Assembly: GCF_004004555.2 (NCBI RefSeq)
Contig: NZ_SACP01000017.1
Coordinates: 1 to 64,000 of the forward strand
From: Methylobacterium oryzihabitans
GTDB lineage: Bacteria; Pseudomonadota; Alphaproteobacteria; Rhizobiales; Beijerinckiaceae
DNA length: 64,000 bases
Direction: 5' to 3'
Shown here: piece after piece, positions 43,136 through 50,451 of the stretch
Layout of the letters: each line of letters opens with the position of its first letter
Position numbering within the stretch: the stretch's first letter is position 1
The notes under the pieces: generated by a model
What the model saw: the letters and a program-made list of their open reading frames with translations, nothing else
The model's database searches: none
What the model was told of the DNA's origin: nothing
Translations under genes and position numbers: made by a program

Positions 43136-44143
43136 ATGAACGCTCCCCTTCGCCATCCCGAGGTGGCCGCCGACGCGGCCCTCGTCCATGTCCGCGGCCT
43201 CACGGTCGACTTCCTCGGCGGCCGCAAGCCGGTCCGGGCGGTCGGCGGGGTCGACCTCGACCTCAAGGCCGGCGAGGCGCTGGCGCTGCTGGGCGAATCC
43301 GGCTCCGGCAAGAGCGTCACCCTGCGCGCGCTGATGCGGCTCCTGCCCGAGAAGCGCACCCGCATCGGCGGCACCCTGCGCATCGACGGCCAGGACGTGC
43401 TGGCCCTGCGGAAAAAAAGCCTCGCGGCGTTCCGCGGCGGCACCGTGGCGATGATCTTCCAGGATCCCGGCCTTGCCCTCGATCCGGTCTACCGGATCGG
43501 CGACCAGATCGCCGAGGCGGTGGTGCGCCACGAGGGCGCCTCGCACGCGCAAGGGCGGGCGCGGGCGCTCGAACTGTTCGAGCGGGTGCAGATCCCCTCC
43601 GCCGCGCGGCGCCTCGACAACTACCCGCACGAGATGTCCGGCGGCATGCGCCAGCGGGCGATGATCGCGCTGGCGCTGGCCTGCCGGCCCAAGGTGCTGC
43701 TCGCCGACGAGCCGACCACGGCGCTCGACGCCACGGTGCAGATCCAGATCCTGCTGCTGCTGCGCGAGCTGCAGCGCGACCTCGGGCTGGCGGTGATCTT
43801 CGTCACCCACGACGTCGGCGTGGCGGTGCAGGTCGCCGACCGGGTCGCGGTGATGTATGGCGGCCACCTCGTCGAGGTCGGGTCGAGCGGCGAGGTGATC
43901 GGCGCCCCGGCCCATCCCTACACCCGCGGCCTGCTCGCCTCGCGCATCACCCCGGATTCGCCCAAGGGCGTGCGGCTCGTCACGATTCCGGGCTCGCCGC
44001 CGGACCTCGCCGACCCGCCGCCGGGCTGCCCGTTCGCGCCCCGCTGCACCCTGGCGGTGCCGGCCTGCGACGACGGCCTGCCCGAGCGGGTCGCCCTCGC
44101 CCCGGGCCACGCCGCCCGCTGCATCCGCGTCGGGGCGGCGTGA
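43136..44143 (+). CDS. Peptide-type ABC ATPase 2 (DppD-like)
   Basis: 335 aa: GESGSGKSVTLRALM (Walker A), MIFQDPGLALDPV (Q-loop), MSGGMRQR (signature), LLADEPTTALD (Walker B) and a C-terminal CPFAPRCTLAVPAC with the same four-Cys arrangement. Partner of the DppF-like ATPase; starts two bases after it. Last gene of the importer operon (38328-44143). Confidence 0.94.
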   Translation: MNAPLRHPEVAADAALVHVRGLTVDFLGGRKPVRAVGGVDLDLKAGEALALLGESGSGKSVTLRALMRLLPEKRTRIGGTLRIDGQDVLALRKKSLAAFRGGTVAMIFQDPGLALDPVYRIGDQIAEAVVRHEGASHAQGRARALELFERVQIPSAARRLDNYPHEMSGGMRQRAMIALALACRPKVLLADEPTTALDATVQIQILLLLRELQRDLGLAVIFVTHDVGVAVQVADRVAVMYGGHLVEVGSSGEVIGAPAHPYTRGLLASRITPDSPKGVRLVTIPGSPPDLADPPPGCPFAPRCTLAVPACDDGLPERVALAPGHAARCIRVGAA

Positions 44144-44267
44144 TGCGCCGGCGCGCTCCGGCGGGCTGAGGGCCTCGGTGTTCGTCCGCATCGCCCCACC
44201 CTCGGCCCCGCGCTTGCGCGCACGGCCGGCAGCCCCCACACTGGCCTGCCGTCCCGCCGCAGCACCG

Positions 44268-45371
44268 ATGAACAGTCGCGATTTCCCTCCCCTCGTCACC
44301 GGCACCGGCCAGGCCCGCGTCGTCGCGGAACTCAACGAGCGCTCCCGCGAGATCTTCCGCCAGATCGTCGAGAGCTACCTCGCCACCGGCGAGCCGGTCG
44401 GCTCGCGCAACCTGTCGCGCCTGTTGCCGATGGCGCTGTCGCCGGCCTCGGTCCGCAACGTCATGGTCGACCTGGAACAGGCCGGGCTGATCTTCGCGCC
44501 GCACACCAGCGCCGGGCGCCTTCCGACCGAGACCGGCCTGCGCTTCTTCGTCGATGCGATGCTCGAACTCGGCGACGTCGGGCAGGAGGAGCAGGGGCGG
44601 ATCGAGGCGCAGATGCGCGCCGCCGCCTCGCGCCACACCTTCGAGAGCGCGCTCACCGAAGCCTCGGTGATGCTGTCGGGCATCTCCCGCGGCGCCGGGG
44701 TGGTGGTGACGACCAAGCAGACCCTGCATCTGCGCCACATCGAGTTCGTGCGCCTCGACGCCGGCCGGGCCCTGGTGGTGCTGGTCTCCGACGACGGCTC
44801 GGTCGAGAACCGCCTCGTCGACCTGCCGCCGGGCCTGCCCGCGGGGGCGCTGCAGGAAGCCTCGAACTTCCTCAACGCCCGCATCAGCGGCCGCACCCTC
44901 GGGGCGCTGCGGGCCGAGATCGAGGCCACCCGCGAGGCGATGACCCGCGAGCTCGACGCCCTGACCGAGCGGCTGGTCGATGCCGGCCTCGCCCGCTCGG
45001 TCGGCCCGAGCGAGGAGCGCCAGCTCATCGTGCGCGGGCAGGCCAACCTCCTCGACGACTTGCGCGCCGCCGAGGACCTGGAGCGCCTGCGCCTGCTGTT
45101 CAGCGACCTCGAGAGCCAGAAGGACGTGATCGACCTCCTGTCCCGGGCCGAGGGCGGCGAGGGGGTGCGGATCTTCATCGGCTCTGAGAACAAGCTCTTT
45201 TCGCTCTCCGGCTCCTCGATGATCGCCGCGCCGTTCCGCGACGGCCAGCAGAAGATCGTCGGCGTCGTCGGGGTGATCGGCCCGACCCGGCTCAACTACG
45301 CCCGCATCGTCCCGATGGTCGACTTCACCGCCCGGGTGGTGTCGCGGCTGCTGGAGAGCGGGCGCGGCTGA
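44268..45371 (+). CDS. hrcA: Heat-inducible transcription repressor HrcA
   Basis: 367 aa from ATG 44268. N-terminal winged helix (SREIFRQIVESYLATGEPVG, then LSPASVRNVMVDLE with the recognition helix, GLIFAPHTSAGRLPTE) and the HrcA C-terminal domain (LIVRGQANLL, FIGSENKL, PTRLNYARIVPMVDF). Represses groESL/dnaK operons through CIRCE sites. In many relatives grpE follows; here the next gene is convergent and unrelated. No CIRCE element is seen near it. It follows the importer operon by 124 bases. Confidence 0.95.
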   Translation: MNSRDFPPLVTGTGQARVVAELNERSREIFRQIVESYLATGEPVGSRNLSRLLPMALSPASVRNVMVDLEQAGLIFAPHTSAGRLPTETGLRFFVDAMLELGDVGQEEQGRIEAQMRAAASRHTFESALTEASVMLSGISRGAGVVVTTKQTLHLRHIEFVRLDAGRALVVLVSDDGSVENRLVDLPPGLPAGALQEASNFLNARISGRTLGALRAEIEATREAMTRELDALTERLVDAGLARSVGPSEERQLIVRGQANLLDDLRAAEDLERLRLLFSDLESQKDVIDLLSRAEGGEGVRIFIGSENKLFSLSGSSMIAAPFRDGQQKIVGVVGVIGPTRLNYARIVPMVDFTARVVSRLLESGRG

Positions 45372-45391
45372 CCGGCCGGGCGGGTCCCGGA

Positions 45392-46027
45392 TCAGCCGAC
45401 CAGCACGACCGCCTGCCCGCGATGGGTCGGGGCGTCGATCTGCCCGACGATGAACTGCGCCACGTCGGCCCGGGAGATCAGGCCGTTCCGCCACGTGGCC
45501 GGATCGGCCAGGACCTCGAAGCGCCCGGTCGCCGCCCCGCTGGTCAGGATCCCCGGCCTGACCAGCGTCCAGTCGAGGCTGCTCCGGCGGATGCGCATCT
45601 CCTGCGCGTCCTTGTCGTCGTAGGCGCGCCCGAACACGAGGCGGAAGGGCAGGCGCTGGAGCAGGCCGATCGCGTCCCGGCTGTCGCCGGCGCCGAACCC
45701 GGTGACGGCGAGGAGGCGCCGGACGCCCGCCCTCTCCATCGCGGGCACCAGCAGGTTGGTCGCGTCCGAGAACAGGGTCACCGGGCCGAGCAGGGTCCTC
45801 GCCGGCACCCCGAGGGCCTGCACCGCCACGTCGATCCCGTCGAGGGCGGCGGCGACGTCGCGGCCGTTCAGGGCATCCCCGGCGAAGGGCTCCAGACCGG
45901 GATCGGACAGGGCGATGCCCGCGGCCGAGCGGGCGAAGGCCCGCACCCGATGCCCAGCCGCCAGGGCCGCCTTCACGGTTTCCAGGCCGATGCCCTGGCT
46001 GGCACCGATGACGAGGACGTGGGCCAT
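45392..46027 (-). CDS. NAD(P)-binding atypical SDR protein
   Basis: 211 aa from ATG 46027 with CAGGAAAGCGACC before it. Rossmann start HVLVIGASQGIGLETVKAAL (GxxGxxG), RVRAFARS, and a core LLAVTGFGAGDSRD, SLDWTLVRPGIL as in the NAD(P)H-binding group of atypical SDRs (flavin-reductase/NmrA-like). No YxxxK dyad in the usual place. Could be a redox sensor or a reductase; substrate unknown. Convergent with hrcA, divergent from the SOUL gene. Confidence 0.8.
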   Translation of the reverse strand: MAHVLVIGASQGIGLETVKAALAAGHRVRAFARSAAGIALSDPGLEPFAGDALNGRDVAAALDGIDVAVQALGVPARTLLGPVTLFSDATNLLVPAMERAGVRRLLAVTGFGAGDSRDAIGLLQRLPFRLVFGRAYDDKDAQEMRIRRSSLDWTLVRPGILTSGAATGRFEVLADPATWRNGLISRADVAQFIVGQIDAPTHRGQAVVLVG

Positions 46028-46170
46028 GGTCGCTTTCCTGACGGGCGGTCCGCGACACAACCCGATGCGGCGTCCGCGCACCATGCGGTTCCTTGACCGC
46101 CCGGCTCTTTTGCGGCGGCGGACGAATCCCGATCTTGCGGGCTCGTCAGCCGAGCATCGGATCGCGGGCC

Positions 46171-46782
46171 GTGGACACGTTCCTGTACTACCTCGTCACC
46201 CTCCTCGAATCGGCGCTGTCGGTCGTCGGCATCCGGGCCACCTACGAGCAGCCGCGCTACGAGGTGGTCGAGCGCCTCGATCGCGGCGTCGAGATCCGGG
46301 CCTACGAGGCGCGCGTGGCGGTCGAGACCGATGCCGGCGGCCGGCAGGACGGCGAGGCGTTCGGGCGCCTGTTCCGCTACATCACCGGGGCGAATCGCGG
46401 CGGCGACCGCATCGCCATGACGGCGCCGGTCGAGACCGGCGGCCGCCTGATCGCCATGACGGTGCCGGTCGAGCAGGGGACCGGGGGAACGATGCGGTTC
46501 TATCTGCCGCGGGCCGTCGCCGAGGCAGGAGCGCCCGCGCCGACCGAAGCCGGTGTCCGGCTGGTCCGCATCCCGCCGGAGCGGCTGGCGGTCCTGCGCT
46601 TCTCCGGACGGGCCACGCCCGAGGTCCGGCAGGCGCAGGCCGGGATCCTCGTCCGGGTGATCGAGGGAAGCGGACGACGGCCGGGGGAGCCGGCCTTCTT
46701 CATGGGATACGATCCGCCCTTCTCGGTGCCGTTCCTGCGTCGCAACGAGGTCGCGGTCCGGCTTCCACCCCACGGCCCGTGA
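46171..46782 (+). CDS. SOUL family haem-binding protein
   Basis: 203 aa from GTG 46171. After an N-terminal hydrophobic segment it has the SOUL/HBP pattern: YEVVERLDRGVEIRAYE, FGRLFRYITGANRG, RIAMTAPVETG repeated as LIAMTVPVEQG, and FFMGYDPPFSVPFLRRNEV near the end. Such proteins bind haem or tetrapyrroles; enzymatic role unknown. The first 20 residues may anchor it in the membrane. The GTG lacks a strong ribosome binding site. Confidence 0.88.
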   Translation: MDTFLYYLVTLLESALSVVGIRATYEQPRYEVVERLDRGVEIRAYEARVAVETDAGGRQDGEAFGRLFRYITGANRGGDRIAMTAPVETGGRLIAMTVPVEQGTGGTMRFYLPRAVAEAGAPAPTEAGVRLVRIPPERLAVLRFSGRATPEVRQAQAGILVRVIEGSGRRPGEPAFFMGYDPPFSVPFLRRNEVAVRLPPHGP

Positions 46783-46989
46783 ACCGCGGACCGTCGGGCG
46801 CGTCTCCCGACACACCTGTGTCGCCGCTGCCGCAGTCGCGGGCGCATCGCACCTGCGCGTCCGCGGCCGAGGTTGCCAGCCGGATCGGTTCCCGACAATC
46901 TCGGGCCGACAGGAACGACGCCTGCCGGTCGGCGCGGTCCCCTTTCGGACCGCGGGCGACAGGGCGGGCGACCCGGGAAGTTCGGTATC

Positions 46990-47694
46990 ATGATGGTCGA
47001 TGATCGGTATGCCGGCGGACGCAACCAGACCGCGCCGACCGGACGGCGGGCGCGGCTGCTCGACCGCCGGTCGTTCCTGGCCGGGTCGGCCGCCGGCCTC
47101 GGTGCCCTCGGGCTCGGCGGCTGCGTGACCTCCGACGGGGTGCTCCTCGCCGAGGCGACCAAGCTCTACGGGCCGGTGCCGGAAGAGAAGTTTCCGATCC
47201 CGGCGGTCGACGTCAGCAAGGTCAACCCGAAATACTACCGCCGGACGGTCCGCTACGAGTCCAAGGAGGCGCCCGGCACGATCGTGGTCGATCCCGGCAA
47301 CTTCTACGTCTACCGCATCGAGGGCGACGGCAACGCGACGCGCTACGGCGCCAATGTCGGCCGCGACGGGTTCCTGTGGAACGGCGACGCCTATGTCGGC
47401 CGCAAGTCCGAATGGGCGACCTGGACTCCGCCCAGGGAGATGATCAAGCGCCAGCCCGAGACGGCCAAGTACGCCCGCGGCATGCCGGGCGGCCTCGACA
47501 ACCCGCTCGGCGCCCGCACGCTGCATCTCTACCGCAACGGCGCCTACACGCTCTACACGATCTACGCCAGCAGTGACCCCGAATCGATCGGCAGCGGCAT
47601 CACCAGCGGCTGCGTCGGCCTGCTGAGCCAGGACATGATCCACCTGTACTCGCGCACGCCGGTCAAGACGAAGGTGGTGGTGCTGCCGGCGTAG
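46990..47694 (+). CDS. L,D-transpeptidase (YkuD)-like protein lacking catalytic His
   Basis: 234 aa; two ATG codons in a row, preceded by GGGAAG. Twin-arginine/lipoprotein-like leader LDRRSFLAGSAAGLGALGLG followed by GCVTS. YkuD domain: IVVDPGNFYVYRI, YGANVGRDGFLWNG, and the C-terminal active site TIYASSDPESIGSGITSGCV. The catalytic Cys (residue 208) is present, but the usual IHGT reads IYAS (Tyr192) and the usual Arg after GCI/V is Gly. L,D-transpeptidases crosslink peptidoglycan or attach lipoproteins; this variant may use another base or be non-catalytic. Periplasmic. Confidence 0.8.
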   Translation: MMVDDRYAGGRNQTAPTGRRARLLDRRSFLAGSAAGLGALGLGGCVTSDGVLLAEATKLYGPVPEEKFPIPAVDVSKVNPKYYRRTVRYESKEAPGTIVVDPGNFYVYRIEGDGNATRYGANVGRDGFLWNGDAYVGRKSEWATWTPPREMIKRQPETAKYARGMPGGLDNPLGARTLHLYRNGAYTLYTIYASSDPESIGSGITSGCVGLLSQDMIHLYSRTPVKTKVVVLPA

Positions 47695-47746
47695 TCCGCT
47701 CCGGGCTCGGGAGCCCCTCGGCCCCCGGTGGCCGCCGGGGCCCGGC

Positions 47747-48832
47747 CTACCCGCGCGCCACGGCGTAGCGCCGCTCGGCCTCGGCGCGCCGCCGCGTCTC
47801 GTCGACCAGCGCCAGCCGGCGCCGCTCCGTGAGCGCGTGGACCACCATCATCTCGCTGCGCCCTCTCAGGCGGTGCGCCCCGAGGGCTTCCGCCTCGACG
47901 CCGTCGGGAAGCGCCGGCAGCCGGGCGAGGACGGCGTCCGAGATCAGCACGGACCGCCCGGTGTCCCGGCACAGGCCCTCCAGTCGCGCCGTCGCGTTCA
48001 TCACGTCGCCGAAATACGCGACCTTGTGCCGGTCGACGCCGACCTCCGCCGTCACCACGGTGCCGCCGTGCAGGGCGGCGCGCAGTTCGGGAAACAGGCC
48101 GAAGCGCGCGATCCAGCGCTTCCGGTCCCGGTCGAGGGCCCGGCGGATCGCGAACACGCAGGCCACGCACCGTGCTCCGTCGAGGCCGCGGGCGATCGGC
48201 CAGGAGACGATGACCTGATCGCCGACGTAGTCGTCGACCTGCCCGCGATGGCGCCGGACCGGTTCGGCGATCGCCGAGAACACCGCCTTCAGCAGGTCCT
48301 GGGCCGCGAGGTCGCCGTGCGTCTCGGCATAGGCCGTCGATCCGGCGAGATCGAGGAACAGGAAGATCCGCTCCTCGCTGACCGGGCGATGGTAGCGGCC
48401 GAGGATGAGGTTCGCGAACGTCTCGGCGCCGATCAGGTCCCGGACGCGCAGGACGGAGACCAGGACCAGCGAGACCGCCATCGCGAAGGGTATCGTCGGC
48501 AGCTTCGGGGTGACGGCCTGCGCCAGGGTCTTGTCGGCGATGCCGAGCGCCCAGACGAGAAGCCCGGTCGCCGACATCGCCACGACGATCACCAGGACCG
48601 AGCTGACCGCGGCGGCGGCGAGATAGGCCAGGGTCGGCAGGCGCCGCAGGCGGTCGCGGTAGCCGGCCAGGAACACGCCGCGTTCGTAGGCGATCACCAG
48701 GGAGCCGATCCCCGCGCCGTAGATGATCCCGGGCAGGGTCGGACCGTCGTTGAACAGCGCGCCGTGCAACGCTCCGAACGCGGCGCCGATCGCCAGGATG
48801 ACGATCCAGAAGGTCACGGTGCCGTTCGACAT
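47747..48832 (-). CDS. Membrane class III nucleotide cyclase, degenerate
   Basis: 361 aa from ATG 48832 (GGGAAGACC before it). Four membrane helices (about 5-125), then a class III cyclase domain: metal site FLDLAGSTAYAE, second metal Asp in DDYVGDQVIVSW, and FGDVMNATARLEGL with the transition-state Asn/Arg. The adenine-recognising Lys, which is present in the divergent neighbour (VDKFIGD), is Asp here (VDDYVGD). So it may make another nucleotide or be inactive. Inner membrane. Divergent from a second cyclase; a short palindrome lies between them. Confidence 0.85.
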   Translation of the reverse strand: MSNGTVTFWIVILAIGAAFGALHGALFNDGPTLPGIIYGAGIGSLVIAYERGVFLAGYRDRLRRLPTLAYLAAAAVSSVLVIVVAMSATGLLVWALGIADKTLAQAVTPKLPTIPFAMAVSLVLVSVLRVRDLIGAETFANLILGRYHRPVSEERIFLFLDLAGSTAYAETHGDLAAQDLLKAVFSAIAEPVRRHRGQVDDYVGDQVIVSWPIARGLDGARCVACVFAIRRALDRDRKRWIARFGLFPELRAALHGGTVVTAEVGVDRHKVAYFGDVMNATARLEGLCRDTGRSVLISDAVLARLPALPDGVEAEALGAHRLRGRSEMMVVHALTERRRLALVDETRRRAEAERRYAVARG

Positions 48833-48931
48833 GGTCTTCCCGTGTCCCGAAACGCTGCCGAGGAGGGGGATGTGCGATCGCGGCGACAGCATGACCTCCG
48901 CGACATTGCCGGGATCGGCCGTGTCCGGCAC

Positions 48932-48945
48932 GTGCGGCACCGCAC
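48932..48945. promoter_or_regulatory. 14-bp palindrome between the two cyclase genes
   Basis: GTGCGG-CA-CCGCAC, a perfect inverted repeat in the 277-base divergent region (48833-49109), 100 bases before the left gene and 165 before the right. A possible operator; no family assigned. Confidence 0.25.
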
Positions 48946-49109
48946 ATGCGGGTCCGGTTCGGGGGAAGACCCCGGACGTATCGCCCGCGACGCTCCGGCT
49001 CGGACCGACGGCGCTCATCGGTGGGAACCGGTCGTCCCGGCGCCGCTTGATGCCTCGTGGCTTGCCACACCCGCCTGATCGTCGACGGACTGGGGCGCGC
49101 GGCCGCAGG

Positions 49110-50441
49110 ATGGAGCGGCCGGGAGTGTTCCGCAGCATGACGCGCCGGCTCAATCTCCTGCGGTCGAGGACGGTCACCTGGATGAGCGCCGGCTTCGGCG
49201 CCCTCATCCTGATGATCGCCATCGCCGTCGCCGGCTTCCTCTACCAGCAGCACGGTAGCGACGCGGTCCGCCACACGATCGAGGTCGACGCCCGGCTCGC
49301 CCGCGTCCTGTCCTCGCTCCAGGACGCCGAAACCGGGCAGCGCGGGTTCGTCATCAGCGGCGACGAGAGCTTCCTCGGCCCCTACCGCGACAGCCGCGCG
49401 ACCTTCGGCGGCAGCCTCGACCGCCTCGGCGATCTCGTGCGCGACAATCCCGAGCAGCTCGCGCAACTGGTGCGCCTGCGCGTCCTCGTGGCCCGGTTCC
49501 AGGACGAGCTCGACGTCAGCATCGCCCTGCGCCGGGCCGGCGACGCGGCCGGCAGCGCCCGGCTCGTCGGCGAGGGCCAGGGCAAGCGCACGATGGACGC
49601 GATCCGGGCCCTGATCCGCGAGATGGAGGCGCACGAGGCGAACCTGCTCGACGCGCGGCAGGCGGCGGTGTCGCGCGTCGCCCTGGCGATCTGGGGCGTG
49701 GTGGCGGCCGTGGTAATGCTCCTCGTGATCCTCGCCGCCTCGGCGGTCCGGGAGGCGGGCCGGCGGGCGAGCCTCGCGCGGTTCCTGCCGGCGGAGCTGT
49801 CCGGGCGCCTCGCCGACGAGGACGACAGCCTGCGCACCGGCCGGCGGCAGGAGGCGGCGGTGGTCTTCGTCGACATGCGGGGCTCGACCACCCTCGCCGA
49901 GCGGCTCGACCCCCAGGAACTCTCGGTCTTCCTCACCGCGTATCGCCGCCGGGTGATGCGCGTGGCCCGCCTGCGGGGCGGCGTGGTCGACAAGTTCATC
50001 GGCGACGGCGCCCTGATCGTGTTCGGTCTGCCGGAGCCGCGGCCGGACGACGCCGCCCGGGCGCTGGCCTTCGCGCGCGACCTCGTCGCGGTCGTCGCTC
50101 GCTGGAGCGCCCGCAGCGCGCGCCATCCCGGGGTCCGGATCGGGGTCGGCATCCATTACGGCGAGCTGTTCTGCGGCATCATCGGCGAGGACGCGCGCCT
50201 CGAATTCACCGTGCTCGGCGACACGGTCAACGTCGCGGCCCGCCTGGAGCAGGCGACCAAGGCCCACGGCGTCCCGATCCTGGCGTCGCATGCCGCCCGG
50301 GCGGCGGCGGGGCCGGAGGGCGGGTCGTGGCGCGAGGTCGGCCGCTCGCCGCTGCGCGGCCGCGGCGAGGCGATGGTCTACTACACGCCGCAGCACGGGG
50401 AGGAGCCGGCCTTGTCCGAGCCGCTGGCCGCGTCGGGTTGA
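49110..50441 (+). CDS. CHASE3-type adenylate cyclase, class III
   Basis: 443 aa from ATG 49110 (ATG nine codons later is possible). Membrane helix (27-45), periplasmic CHASE3-like domain with DAETGQRGFVISGDESFL, helix (about 195-215), then a class III catalytic domain: FVDMRGSTTLAE (metal Asp), VDKFIGDGALIVFG (Lys plus second Asp), IGVGIHYGELFCG and LGDTVNVAARLEQAT (Asn/Arg). All catalytic residues are present, so it should make cAMP in response to a periplasmic signal. Divergent from a degenerate cyclase. Confidence 0.9.
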   Translation: MERPGVFRSMTRRLNLLRSRTVTWMSAGFGALILMIAIAVAGFLYQQHGSDAVRHTIEVDARLARVLSSLQDAETGQRGFVISGDESFLGPYRDSRATFGGSLDRLGDLVRDNPEQLAQLVRLRVLVARFQDELDVSIALRRAGDAAGSARLVGEGQGKRTMDAIRALIREMEAHEANLLDARQAAVSRVALAIWGVVAAVVMLLVILAASAVREAGRRASLARFLPAELSGRLADEDDSLRTGRRQEAAVVFVDMRGSTTLAERLDPQELSVFLTAYRRRVMRVARLRGGVVDKFIGDGALIVFGLPEPRPDDAARALAFARDLVAVVARWSARSARHPGVRIGVGIHYGELFCGIIGEDARLEFTVLGDTVNVAARLEQATKAHGVPILASHAARAAAGPEGGSWREVGRSPLRGRGEAMVYYTPQHGEEPALSEPLAASG

Positions 50442-50451
50442 CCGCGACGCG

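Noticed and set aside
44144..44267. CIRCE element before hrcA
   Set aside because: No TTAGCACTC-N9-GAGTGCTAA or close variant is present in the gap.
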